64,000 bases of DNA from Corynebacterium suicordis DSM 45110. GTDB taxonomy: Bacteria; Actinomycetota; Actinomycetes; Mycobacteriales; Mycobacteriaceae. The notes under the pieces are model-generated. The model ran no database searches and was not told the DNA's origin. It saw only the letters and a list, made by a program, of their open reading frames with translations. The position numbers and the translations under genes are program-made. The stretch lies in the NCBI RefSeq assembly GCF_015351405.1, contig NZ_JADKMY010000003.1, forward strand, positions 1 to 64,000, given 5' to 3'. Positions 54,444 to 63,333 of the stretch are shown in pieces (position 1 is the first letter of the stretch; each line of letters starts with the position of its first letter).

Positions 54444-55436
54444 ATGAAACGCGCGCTCTTCTCTTTGGTTGGCATCACTACATTGGCACTGGGGCTTTCG
54501 GCATGCGCGGAAGGCGGCTCCAACAGCAAGCCCGCGGACACCAATTCCATCACCGTGGTCACCTCCACCTCCATCTACGGGGACTTGGTGGAGGCTCTGG
54601 CCAAAGAGAACGCGGACGTGAACGTGGTTCCCATCCTGGATTCCACCAGCGATGATCCGCACGAGTACGAAGCCACCGCCAGGGACGTGGCCCAGATCCG
54701 CAAGGCAGATCTCGCGGTGGCCAATGGCGGGGGTTATGACAACTGGCTGACCGACCATGTCACCGAAGGCACTCCCCTGTTGACCGCTGCCGAGCTGGCC
54801 GAGGGGCACTCGCATGCGCACGGGGAGGATGGGCATGGCGAGGATGCGCATGAGGAAACCGGGGATGCTCAGCCAGAACAGAGCGGTTCCGAACAGAAAG
54901 GCTCCGACCACAAGGGCCACAACCACGGTGTGGCCTTCAAAGAAGACCCGCACGTCTGGCTAGACATGCATTCCATCGATGAGCTCGCGGAGAAGATCGC
55001 CGCCGAGCTGCACAAGCTGGATGGAAGCATCCCGGATGATGCAAAGGCTGTCACCGAGCGGACTGCCAAGTTCTCCGACCGGGTGAGCAAGCTGGACGCG
55101 ATGAACAACCTCATTACCGAACCCGTGGCCTCGCATTTGCTGGAGGGTAGCAAGTTGCACGATGTCACCCCCTCCGGATTCGCCACCGCAGTAGCCAAGG
55201 AGGCCGAGCCTTCCGCCGCGGATATCGCCGCAGCTCAGCAAGCGATCAACGATGGGAAAGTGGACGTGCTCATTACTAACGAGCAGTCCCAGACTCCCGC
55301 CTCCCAGGAGCTCATGAGCGCCGCCAAGGACAAGAAGATCCCCGTGGTGAACATCAACGAGACACCCGACGCCGACAGCGACTATTTCCAGTACGTCGAT
55401 AGCATCCTCAAAGATCTCGAATCCGCCAGCAAGTAG
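54444..55436 (+). CDS. znuA: Zinc ABC transporter substrate-binding lipoprotein
   Basis: A cluster A-I metal-binding protein (ZnuA/TroA family) of 330 residues. The signal ends in the lipobox GLSAC (Cys17). Metal-ligand histidines are in DDPHEYE and DPHVWLD, and the C-terminal ligand region is around INETPDADS. Between the first two ligand sites lies a long His/Asp/Glu-rich loop (about residues 120-165: HSHAHGEDGHGEDAHEE and DHKGHNHG), which is typical of zinc rather than manganese carriers. It leads the three-gene transporter operon. Confidence 0.93.
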   Translation: MKRALFSLVGITTLALGLSACAEGGSNSKPADTNSITVVTSTSIYGDLVEALAKENADVNVVPILDSTSDDPHEYEATARDVAQIRKADLAVANGGGYDNWLTDHVTEGTPLLTAAELAEGHSHAHGEDGHGEDAHEETGDAQPEQSGSEQKGSDHKGHNHGVAFKEDPHVWLDMHSIDELAEKIAAELHKLDGSIPDDAKAVTERTAKFSDRVSKLDAMNNLITEPVASHLLEGSKLHDVTPSGFATAVAKEAEPSAADIAAAQQAINDGKVDVLITNEQSQTPASQELMSAAKDKKIPVVNINETPDADSDYFQYVDSILKDLESASK

Positions 55437-55463
55437 CGCACGATCAGACACACCAAGGCTCAC

Positions 55464-56204
55464 ATGATGGCACTCTCTCCAACCCGCTCAGCCGCGCCCT
55501 CCCCCGCGTTGGAATTTGTTAACGCAGCCGTGGATCCCCTGTGGCGCGGCCTCAACCTCGAGGTCGCGCCGGGCGAATTCCTCGCCGTCCTCGGTTCCAA
55601 TGGCGTGGGTAAATCCACGTTGCTCAACGCTGCACTGGGAACCCGCTCGCTGACCCACGGAAGCGTGCGCGTCAATGGACCCATCGGCTTCATCCCGCAG
55701 CAGCGGATGTTCGATCCCGACACCCCGCTGCGCGCCAAGGATCTGGTGAGCTTGGCCATCGCCCACGGGGTGTTCAAGAACCGCACTCCGCGGGCCCACC
55801 AAGTGGCCGATGCCCTCGAACAAGTGGGCGCCACGGGATTGGCAAACCTGCGCGTGGGCGAGCTCTCCGGCGGGCAACAGCAGCTGATTAGGCAGGCGCA
55901 GGCCCTGGCCAACAACCCTCAACTATTGCTCTGCGATGAGCCATTGCTGTCCATGGACCTGCGGGCACAACAGGCGACGGTGGAATTGCTGGATCGGCGG
56001 CGTCGAGAAGAAAACACGGCCGTGGTGTTTGTGACTCACGGGATCAATCCGATTCTGGAGGTCACGGATCGGGTGCTGTACATCACGCCACACGGGCACG
56101 TGATCGGGCCGGTGGAGGAGATCATGACCTCGGAAACGCTCTCTGAGCTGTACCACACCGATGTGCGCGTGTTGCAGGTGGACGGAAAGTTGGTGGTGGT
56201 GTGA
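55464..56204 (+). CDS. znuC: Zinc ABC transporter ATP-binding protein
   Basis: The ATPase of the zinc importer, 246 residues. Walker A is GSNGVGKST, the signature LSGGQQQL, Walker B LLLCDEP, and the H-loop VVFVTHG. It starts 27 bases after the binding protein. Its stop overlaps the GTG start of the permease gene by 4 bases. Confidence 0.94.
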   Translation: MMALSPTRSAAPSPALEFVNAAVDPLWRGLNLEVAPGEFLAVLGSNGVGKSTLLNAALGTRSLTHGSVRVNGPIGFIPQQRMFDPDTPLRAKDLVSLAIAHGVFKNRTPRAHQVADALEQVGATGLANLRVGELSGGQQQLIRQAQALANNPQLLLCDEPLLSMDLRAQQATVELLDRRRREENTAVVFVTHGINPILEVTDRVLYITPHGHVIGPVEEIMTSETLSELYHTDVRVLQVDGKLVVV

Positions 56205-57124
56205 GCGAGTTTCATACGGGCGAGTGGTGGGCGGATACCGTCTCGCTGCTGGGCGTGGATTTCGTGCAGAACGCGATTGTGGCCGCACTGCTGCTGGGCA
56301 TCGTGTCTGGCGCGGTGGCGCCGCTGATCGTGATGCGGAAGATGAGTTTCATGGCTCACTCCACTGGTGAGCTGGCACTGATGGGAGCCTCGGCAGCACT
56401 GCTGTTTGGTTTTGGGGTGAGCTGGGGCGCGGTGCTGGGTGCCGTGCTGGCTGCGTTGCTGCTAACCGCGCTGGGGAGGCGGGAGCAGGATTCCATCGTG
56501 GCGGTGATCCTCAGCTTCGGCATGGGGCTTTCCGTGCTGTTCATATACCTCTACCCGGGTAGGTCCACTGAGGCATTTAGCCTGCTCACCGGGCAGATCG
56601 TGGGGGTCTCCAACAACTCCCTGGGATGGCTGGCCGGGCTCACTGTTGTGGTGGTGGGTTTGATGTTCCTGCTGTGGCGGCCACTGCTGTTCGCCACGGT
56701 GGATCCCATCGTGGCGGCTGCGTCCGGGTTGAAGGTGCGCACGCTTTCCCTGATCTTCGCGGGCATCATCGGGTTGGTGGCCAGCCAGGGCGTGCAGATT
56801 GTGGGCGCTCTGCTGTTGATTGCCCTGCTGATCACACCGGGTGCCGCGGCAGTGAAAATCACCGCCAACCCGGTGCTGGCGGTGATTCTTTCCGGACTAT
56901 TTTCCGTGACCGCGGCGGTGGGCGGATTGCTCGCCTCGCTTGCCCCGGGGCTGCCGGTCAGTGTGTTCGTGACCAGCATTTCTTTTGTCATTTACCTGCT
57001 GTGCCGTGGTGTGGCTTGGCTTCGTGGACGACGCCTCCATGCAGATGAGGTACGAGCCCGGGAGTTTGCCACTGCGGGTCACCATCACGTGGATCCCAAC
57101 GAGTCAGCTCCCGCGCACCACTGA
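56201..57124 (+). CDS. znuB: Zinc ABC transporter permease
   Basis: The membrane subunit of the zinc importer (ABC-3 family), 307 residues with eight or nine predicted transmembrane helices. Family segments include MRKMSFMAHSTGELALMGA and GVQIVGALLLIALLITPGAAA. The C terminus is cytoplasmic and His-rich (TAGHHHVDPNESAPAHH), possibly a metal sensor or an affinity for zinc. The GTG start overlaps the ATPase gene. Confidence 0.93.
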   Translation: MSEFHTGEWWADTVSLLGVDFVQNAIVAALLLGIVSGAVAPLIVMRKMSFMAHSTGELALMGASAALLFGFGVSWGAVLGAVLAALLLTALGRREQDSIVAVILSFGMGLSVLFIYLYPGRSTEAFSLLTGQIVGVSNNSLGWLAGLTVVVVGLMFLLWRPLLFATVDPIVAAASGLKVRTLSLIFAGIIGLVASQGVQIVGALLLIALLITPGAAAVKITANPVLAVILSGLFSVTAAVGGLLASLAPGLPVSVFVTSISFVIYLLCRGVAWLRGRRLHADEVRAREFATAGHHHVDPNESAPAHH

Positions 57125-57135
57125 CACTTCTTTGG

Positions 57136-58194
57136 CTACTTCGCCCGCTTGCGGGAACGCGCAGAAGACAGCGCCACGAAGAGGCAGCCAACCAGCATCC
57201 ACGCCAGCAACACGATCACGGAGTGCGTGATTCCCGCGCCATTGAAATAGGCCACGGAGCGCACGGCATTGCCGGCTGCACCGATGGGTAGGAACTGGCC
57301 GATGTGACCCCAAGGGGAAGGTAGCCACTGCCAGCCGGTACCGATACCGGAGAGCGGGTTGGAGATGAAGATGGTGACCAACGCGCCCACTCCGAGACCT
57401 GGGGCGCCCAGCAGAGACTCGAGCCCCAACACGAACATGGACGTTCCCGCGATACCCAGGCCCAGCACTGCGGCGAGCTCAAAATAGTTGCCATCGATGT
57501 TGCCGAAGCCGAACTGCATGATCGCAGCGACCACGAAGCCCGCCACGGTAGAGAAGGCCAGGGAGCCCACGATCTTGCCCCAGCGACGGCCCTTCAGGCC
57601 AAACGTCAACATGGCTGCGGAAGCCATGCCACCGAAGGCCAGGGGCATAGCCAGGACAGAGATTCCCGAAGCGTTGGGATCATCCGGGGTGGTCGGAGCC
57701 AATTCCTCGATGGTCACATGTTGCCCGGACTTCTCCATGCCCTGTGCCATCTGCGTGAGCATCTGCTTGTAGGGGGTTCCCGCACCCGCTGCGGTGAACA
57801 CGTGGAGGCCATCCTTTTCTACGGCCATGCCGCCGATGGCTTCGCGGTTCTGGATGGCTTCCTTGGCTGCATCCGGTGATTCATAGGTGGTCACGTCGAA
57901 CGCGCCGGGTTGCTTTTGCTCCAGGCCCTCCAGCATCGGCTTGACTGCGGCTTCCGGTCCGGCGACCGCGAAGGGCAGATCCTTGGGGCCGGAGTTCATC
58001 ACGGGAGCCAGGAAGCTGAGCAGCATGAGGGTGATCACTGCGGTGAGGGCGAGAACCACGCCGATGATGCGGCCGTTTGATGCGCGCTCTGGAGTCTGTT
58101 CTGTTGCGCGCTCTGTTGCGCCGCTTTCAGACACGGGTACCGATGCGGATGTGTTTTCCGCGGTGGTTGCGGAGTTTGGGATTGAGTCGTTCAT
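57136..58194 (-). CDS. ABC-2/YhgE-like membrane protein
   Basis: The 352-residue protein has one N-terminal transmembrane helix (about residues 45-65), an extracytoplasmic domain of about 120 residues, and five C-terminal helices, the layout of ABC-2-type or YhgE/Pip/DUF3533-like proteins that take part in export. No ATPase gene is adjacent. The ATG at 58194 (MNDSIPNSA) is preceded by GGGGA. It is divergent from a TetR gene, with a palindromic operator between, so a regulated efflux function is likely but the substrate is unknown. Confidence 0.78.
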   Translation of the reverse strand: MNDSIPNSATTAENTSASVPVSESGATERATEQTPERASNGRIIGVVLALTAVITLMLLSFLAPVMNSGPKDLPFAVAGPEAAVKPMLEGLEQKQPGAFDVTTYESPDAAKEAIQNREAIGGMAVEKDGLHVFTAAGAGTPYKQMLTQMAQGMEKSGQHVTIEELAPTTPDDPNASGISVLAMPLAFGGMASAAMLTFGLKGRRWGKIVGSLAFSTVAGFVVAAIMQFGFGNIDGNYFELAAVLGLGIAGTSMFVLGLESLLGAPGLGVGALVTIFISNPLSGIGTGWQWLPSPWGHIGQFLPIGAAGNAVRSVAYFNGAGITHSVIVLLAWMLVGCLFVALSSARSRKRAK

Positions 58195-58237
58195 GGGGTC
58201 CCCATTGCTTTCTTGAATCTTGCTTGACGCTCTAAGC

Positions 58238-58252
58238 GGAACACTTCGTTCC
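58238..58252. promoter_or_regulatory. Short inverted repeat in the TetR/ABC-2 intergenic region
   Basis: GGAAC-N5-GTTCC lies 44 bases before the ABC-2 gene start. It may be a second operator or part of the promoter. Confidence 0.4.
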
Positions 58253-58259
58253 ATTCAAC

Positions 58260-58282
58260 AAACGGATCATAATGCTCCGTTT
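58260..58282. promoter_or_regulatory. Candidate TetR operator
   Basis: A 23-base palindrome reads AAACGGA-N-CAT-N-ATG-N-TCCGTTT, symmetrical except for the centre and one pair. It lies between the ABC-2 gene and the divergent TetR gene, the usual position of a TetR-family autoregulatory site. Confidence 0.7.
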
Positions 58283-58356
58283 CGATTTGGCGCAACCCCA
58301 GCAGGCAGCTAAAGTTCGAAATACCCCCTTGAACACCCGTGGAGAGGATCCGCACC

Positions 58357-58923
58357 GTGCGCGCAGATGCCAAATTGAACCGCCAGGCAATCCTCGATGC
58401 CGCCCGCGAGCAATTTTCCCTCCACGGCTCCGAAGTCTCCATGCGCACGATTGCCTCGGAGGCTCAGGTGGGAATCGGCACGCTCTACCGGCATTTCCCC
58501 ACCAAAGATGACCTCACCATCGGCATCTTCGAGGATCTTTCCGAGAAGGTCCACGAGATCCTCCTTGCTCACCAGCACCCGTGGGAGACCCAGGAGGAAG
58601 CGGAAGAGCAGTGGATAGATTTCTTCCAACGCCTAGCTGAGCTCAAGATCGGCGCGTTCGGCCCCCAGCTCTTCACGCGTCTCTCCACCCTGAGCAAATT
58701 CATGGAGGAACTGCAGACCCGCTCGCAGGAGTTCGCTACCGCCATGGAAGAGGTACTTAACCAGGCCAAGCACTGGGGATTACTGCGGCAGGAAGTGACC
58801 CCTTTTCAGTTCCACCTCGGACTATCCAGCATCACCCGGCCACTGCCGGAAATGGCAAGAAACAAGGCCCCCGACCTGGAAAATTACCTGCTCGATACGT
58901 ACTTGCGCGGCCTGCGCCCCTAA
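58357..58923 (+). CDS. TetR-family transcriptional regulator
   Basis: A 188-residue repressor-type protein. The N-terminal helix-turn-helix is clear: RQAILDAAREQFSLHG, then MRTIASEAQVGIGTLYRHFPTKDDL. The C-terminal ligand domain is not of a type I can name. I prefer the GTG at 58357, preceded by GGAGAGG; a GTG at 58339 would add six residues. It probably controls the divergent ABC-2-type gene through the palindrome between them. Confidence 0.9.
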   Translation: MRADAKLNRQAILDAAREQFSLHGSEVSMRTIASEAQVGIGTLYRHFPTKDDLTIGIFEDLSEKVHEILLAHQHPWETQEEAEEQWIDFFQRLAELKIGAFGPQLFTRLSTLSKFMEELQTRSQEFATAMEEVLNQAKHWGLLRQEVTPFQFHLGLSSITRPLPEMARNKAPDLENYLLDTYLRGLRP

Positions 58924-58944
58924 CGCAGACCGCCGCAATGACTC

Positions 58945-59928
58945 CTACTTTTTGGAGTCCTTAATTCGACGCTGACGCGCGAACTCGCTCAGCACCACAC
59001 CCGCAGCTACGGATGCGTTGAGGGATTCCACCTTGCCACCCATAGGAATGCTCAGGATGGTGTCACAAGTCTCGCGCACCAAACGGGACAAGCCCTTGCC
59101 CTCGGAACCCACAACCACGACAACCGGAGTGGTGCCATCGTAGGTATCCAGCGTGTGATCGCCTCCGGCATCCAAGCCGATGACCTGGTAACCGGCCTGC
59201 TGCAGCTGCTTGAGCGCGCGCACCATGTTGGTGGCCTTGGCCACGGGAAGGCGCGCAGCCGTACCCGCTGAGGTACGCCACGCCACGGCCGTCACGGATG
59301 CCGAACGACGCTCCGGGATGATCACGCCGTGGCCACCGAAAGCCGCCACGGAACGAATGACCGCACCCAGGTTACGGGGGTCCGTGATGTTATCCAGAGC
59401 CACGATCAGCCCCGGCTTCACATCTGCCTGCACCCGCTCAATAACGTCCTCTACCTGGTGGTACTGGTAAGGAGGAATCTGCAGGCCGATGCCCTGGTGC
59501 ATGCCATTGCCGGTCATGCGATCCAGCTCCTGGCGGGACACTTCCAGCACCGCAATGCCGCGATCCGCACACGTGTGCACGGCCTCGGCCAATCGCTCAT
59601 CGCTCTTGGTGCCCTCAGCCACGTACAGCGCGGTGGCTGGCACATGCGCGTGCAGGCACTCGATCACCGGGTTACGGCCGACAACCAGCTCCACCTGCTC
59701 GTCCATACCGTGACGCTGGCGGATCGCCGCGCGGTTATCGTGCGCACCGGAGGCCCGACGCTCCTGCTGCTTCTTGCGCTTATACGCGGCGTGATACGTC
59801 CGATCCTCTGCCTTCGGAATGTCCTTCTTACCCGCGAGCCCACGTCGGCGCTGCCCCCCGGATCCCTTTTCGGATCCCTTCCGCTCAGTTTTGCGGATGG
59901 CGCCCTTACGTTGTGAATTGCCAGCCAT
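58945..59928 (-). CDS. rlmB: 23S rRNA (guanosine-2'-O-)-methyltransferase RlmB
   Basis: A SpoU/TrmH-type methyltransferase that modifies 23S rRNA with SAM. The first 75 residues are a very basic Lys/Arg/Gly extension common in actinobacteria. The substrate-binding domain begins at [13 protein letters not shown], and the SPOUT knot shows [34 protein letters not shown] and the final [18 protein letters not shown]. In corynebacteria and mycobacteria the gene is next to cysS, as here apart from the inserted transporter gene. Confidence 0.93.
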   Translation of the reverse strand: MAGNSQRKGAIRKTERKGSEKGSGGQRRRGLAGKKDIPKAEDRTYHAAYKRKKQQERRASGAHDNRAAIRQRHGMDEQVELVVGRNPVIECLHAHVPATALYVAEGTKSDERLAEAVHTCADRGIAVLEVSRQELDRMTGNGMHQGIGLQIPPYQYHQVEDVIERVQADVKPGLIVALDNITDPRNLGAVIRSVAAFGGHGVIIPERRSASVTAVAWRTSAGTAARLPVAKATNMVRALKQLQQAGYQVIGLDAGGDHTLDTYDGTTPVVVVVGSEGKGLSRLVRETCDTILSIPMGGKVESLNASVAAGVVLSEFARQRRIKDSKK

Positions 59929-59999
59929 ACTTCTCCCTCATAGATTTTATCTCCCGTTAGTCTAACCCCCACCTGCACAAAAGAGTATTATCCTTCTCC

Positions 60000-61376
60000 A
60001 TGACTGCAGCAGGCCCCAGCCAGACCCCCTCTTCTTTTTCCGACGCCAACCCAGCGCTTTCCCGCACCGAGCGACTCGATTCCCTGCCCGTGACCCGCAA
60101 GCACGCGCGCATCGTGGGTGTCTCTGGCCTGGGATGGGCGATGGATGCGATGGACGTGGGACTGATCTCCTTCGTCATGGCGGCACTTGCTGTGCAATGG
60201 TCCCTCACTCCCACCCAGACCAGCTGGTTGGGCTCAATCGGCTTCGTGGGCATGGCCCTGGGCGCCACCTTGGGCGGTCTCTTGGCTGACAAGTTTGGCC
60301 GACGCCAAGTCTTCGCCGCTACCCTGCTTATCTACGGCATCGCCACCGGAGCCTCCGCCTTGGCCGGCAGCTTGGCCGTGCTCATGGCTCTGCGCTTCCT
60401 GGTGGGTCTGGGCCTGGGCGCGGAATTGCCCGTAGCCTCCACGCTGATCTCAGAGTTCTCCCCGCGCAAGGTGCGCGGACGCATGGTGGTGCTGCTGGAG
60501 GCATTCTGGGCTGTGGGCTGGATCCTCGCCGCTGTGATCGGCACTTTTGTGGTGAGCGGTTCCACCGATGGCTGGCGCTGGGCTCTTGCGCTGGGCTGTA
60601 TCCCCGCGCTGTACTCGGTGGTGGTTCGCCGAGGCATGCCGGAATCCGTGCGCTTCCTGGAAACCAAGGGAAAGCACGATGAGGCAGAAGCAGTTGTGCG
60701 CTCCTTTGAGGAGTCTAAAGCGCTGGCGTCGAAGAAGATTGCGAACTTCGAAGAAACGGTGGTGGAGCACGATTCCGCCGTGGAAAATGCGGACGGGATC
60801 TGGGACAAACTGCTGGCCAAGCGCACCGCGGCCCTGTGGCTGGTGTGGTTCTGCATCAATTTCAGTTACTACGGCGCGTTCATCTGGATCCCTTCACTGC
60901 TGCACGCGCAGGGATTCACGCTGGTGAAGTCCTTTACGTTCACGCTGATCATCACGCTGGCGCAGCTGCCGGGTTATGCGGTGAGCGCGTATCTGATCGA
61001 GCGTTGGGGACGGCGCGCCACGTTGGCTGCGTTCCTGCTGGGTAGCGCGTTTTCCGCTGGGGCTTACGGCCTGGCCAGCACGGAATGGCAGATCATCGTG
61101 GCGGGTTGCTTCCTGAGCTTCTTCAACCTTGGCGCGTGGGGTGCGCTGTACGCGATCGGGCCGGAGCTCTACCCCACTCGCCTGCGCGGCACGGGCACGG
61201 GCAGCGCTGCGGGATTCGGGCGCATCGCCTCTATCCTCGCGCCGCTTTCCGTGCCGGTGATCATCGGATTCGGCGGACAGGGAATGCTCTTCGGGGTATT
61301 CGGCATCGCCTTTGCTGTGGCTGCAGCAGCGGCCTTCACCTTGCCGGAACAACGCGGCAAGGTGCTGGCTGAATAA
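60000..61376 (+). CDS. MFS transporter, NiaP-like (nicotinate/aromatic acid type)
   Basis: A 458-residue proton-linked transporter with twelve transmembrane helices. It is close in pattern to Bacillus NiaP, the niacin permease: GLGWAMDAMDVGLISFVMAAL, GLLADKFGRRQVF, LGLGAELPVASTLISE and RMVVLLEAFWAVGWI. The sugar/aromatic acid porter signatures are present in both halves. Niacin is the best guess; benzoate-type acids are the alternative. The stop is directly adjacent to that of the convergent cysS gene. Confidence 0.82.
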   Translation: MTAAGPSQTPSSFSDANPALSRTERLDSLPVTRKHARIVGVSGLGWAMDAMDVGLISFVMAALAVQWSLTPTQTSWLGSIGFVGMALGATLGGLLADKFGRRQVFAATLLIYGIATGASALAGSLAVLMALRFLVGLGLGAELPVASTLISEFSPRKVRGRMVVLLEAFWAVGWILAAVIGTFVVSGSTDGWRWALALGCIPALYSVVVRRGMPESVRFLETKGKHDEAEAVVRSFEESKALASKKIANFEETVVEHDSAVENADGIWDKLLAKRTAALWLVWFCINFSYYGAFIWIPSLLHAQGFTLVKSFTFTLIITLAQLPGYAVSAYLIERWGRRATLAAFLLGSAFSAGAYGLASTEWQIIVAGCFLSFFNLGAWGALYAIGPELYPTRLRGTGTGSAAGFGRIASILAPLSVPVIIGFGGQGMLFGVFGIAFAVAAAAAFTLPEQRGKVLAE

Positions 61377-62837
61377 TTAGCCCTTCAGCGACCACTTCGC
61401 GCCGTCGGCGGTATCGGTGATCTCCACGCCGGCGGCAGCCAGGCGGTCGCGGACTTCATCAGCCACGGCCCAATCCTTGCCCGCACGCGCGGTTGAGCGG
61501 CGTTCCAGCTCCGCCTGAACCAGCACGTCCAGTGCGCTCATCGCGGAGTCTGAACCGCCGCGGGTGGTCAAGGTGGATTCCAGCCACGCATCGCTGAGCG
61601 GATCCACGCCCAACACGGCGGTCATGGCACGAACCTCGCTGGCGATGCGGATGGTTTCCACCTTGGCTTCCGCATCCCCAGCTTCGGCCTTCTCCAGCGC
61701 CTTGTTTCCGCGGCGGATGGCATCGTGAATGATGGCCAGCGCCTGCGGAACTGCCAGGTCCTCGTTCATCTTCTCGGCGAATTCCGGCAGAACCTCTCCG
61801 ACAGGAACGGCAATGTCAGGGGTGGCGCCGGAAATCAACGAGGAAGCCCGCAAAACGAACTTCTCGATGCGACGGTAACCCGCTGCGGCCTCGGTCAACG
61901 CGGCCTCGGAATACTCCAGCATGCTGCGGTAATGCGCGCTGCCGAGGTAGTAGCGCAGCTCCACGGGGCGGACCAGCTTCAGCACGTTCGGGATGCTCAG
62001 CACGTTGCCCAAGGACTTGGACATCTTCTCGCCGGACATGGTTACCCAGCCGTTGTGCATCCAGTAGTTGGCGAAGGAATCACCAGCGGCGTGGGCCTGG
62101 GCGGCCTCGTTCTCGTGGTGCGGGAACTGCAGGTCAAGGCCGCCGCAGTGGATATCGAACTCGCTGCCGAGGTAGGTGGTGGCCATCGCGGAGCACTCGA
62201 TGTGCCAACCGGGGCGTCCCCTGCCCCACGGGGTTTCCCACGCAGGTTCGCCGGGCTTGGCTGCCTTCCACATGGTGAAATCGCGCGGATCTTCTTTACC
62301 CTGACCAGCGGATTCACCCTGGTCCATCTCCTCGAGCTTCTGCCCGGAGAGGAAACCGTAGTTCTCGATGGCGGCGGTACGGGCGTACACGTTGCCCTCG
62401 GAGGCGTAGCCCAGGCCGTTATCGATGATGCGCTGCATGTACTCGATCATCTGCGGGATATGCCCGGTGGCGCGGGGCTCGATGGACGGCGGAGTCACGC
62501 CCAGCTGCTCATAAGCCCAGTTAAACGCGCGCTCATGCGTGGCGGCCCACTCCCACCACGGGCGGCCATGCTCCGCGGCCTTGGTGAGGATCTTGTCATC
62601 AATATCCGTCACGTTGCGCACGAAGGCCACGTCCAGGCCTTGAGCCGTCAGCCAGTTGCGCAGGATGTCAAAGGCCACGCCGGAACGGACGTGCCCGATG
62701 TGCGGGATGGACTGCACGGTAGCTCCACAGAGGTACACGCTGGCGTGTCCCGGCCGAATCGGCTCGAAATCGCGGAGGGTGCGGGTGGCGGTATCGTAAA
62801 TTCGCAAAGTTCCAGTGTTAATTACGGAATTAGTCAC
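61377..62837 (-). CDS. cysS: Cysteinyl-tRNA synthetase
   Basis: The class I synthetase charges tRNA-Cys. The HIGH motif appears as PHIGHVR (about residue 45), the zinc-ligand Cys in LCGATVQ, and KMSKS in [11 protein letters not shown]. The length of 486 residues fits CysS rather than the shorter mycothiol ligase MshC. The GTG start at 62837 lies 4 bases after the ispF stop, so ispD-ispF-cysS is one transcription unit, as in other actinobacteria. Confidence 0.95.
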   Translation of the reverse strand: MTNSVINTGTLRIYDTATRTLRDFEPIRPGHASVYLCGATVQSIPHIGHVRSGVAFDILRNWLTAQGLDVAFVRNVTDIDDKILTKAAEHGRPWWEWAATHERAFNWAYEQLGVTPPSIEPRATGHIPQMIEYMQRIIDNGLGYASEGNVYARTAAIENYGFLSGQKLEEMDQGESAGQGKEDPRDFTMWKAAKPGEPAWETPWGRGRPGWHIECSAMATTYLGSEFDIHCGGLDLQFPHHENEAAQAHAAGDSFANYWMHNGWVTMSGEKMSKSLGNVLSIPNVLKLVRPVELRYYLGSAHYRSMLEYSEAALTEAAAGYRRIEKFVLRASSLISGATPDIAVPVGEVLPEFAEKMNEDLAVPQALAIIHDAIRRGNKALEKAEAGDAEAKVETIRIASEVRAMTAVLGVDPLSDAWLESTLTTRGGSDSAMSALDVLVQAELERRSTARAGKDWAVADEVRDRLAAAGVEITDTADGAKWSLKG

Positions 62838-62841
62838 GTAA

Positions 62842-63324
62842 CTAGTCTAGTTCAGGCGCAAATACCAGCGCCGTTGCCACTGCCGCCACGCCTTCCCCGC
62901 GCCCGGTGAAGCCCAGGTGATCGGTGGTGGTGGCGGAAACTCGCACGGGTGCGCCGATGATCTCGCCCATCACCTGCTGCGCTTCCTCGCGTCGCGGACC
63001 CATCTTCGGCCGGTTGCCGATCATCTGCACTGCCGCATTGCCGATGCGGAAACCCTTGGATTCCAGCAGCTCGCGACACTCTTTGAGCAGCTGTGCGCCA
63101 GAAACCCCGTCGTATTCCGCGCGCCCCACGCCCACGAACGAACCCAGATCCCCCAGCCCGGAAGCGCTGAGCAGCGCGTCCACCACGGCATGCGCCACCA
63201 CATCGCCATCCGAGTGCCCCTCGCACCCATCCTGATCCTCAAACAGCAGGCAGGCCATCCAGCAGAGCTTGCCCTTTTCCACCTGGTGGGCATCGGTGGC
63301 GATTCCTACGAGCGGCATGTGCAT
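62842..63324 (-). CDS. ispF: 2-C-methyl-D-erythritol 2,4-cyclodiphosphate synthase
   Basis: IspF makes the cyclic diphosphate in the non-mevalonate isoprenoid pathway. The metal ligands are in GIATDAHQ (Asp-x-His near residue 11) and the substrate histidine in [18 protein letters not shown]. The length of 160 residues is typical. It starts 9 bases after the ispD stop. Confidence 0.95.
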   Translation of the reverse strand: MHMPLVGIATDAHQVEKGKLCWMACLLFEDQDGCEGHSDGDVVAHAVVDALLSASGLGDLGSFVGVGRAEYDGVSGAQLLKECRELLESKGFRIGNAAVQMIGNRPKMGPRREEAQQVMGEIIGAPVRVSATTTDHLGFTGRGEGVAAVATALVFAPELD

Positions 63325-63333
63325 GACGTGTTC

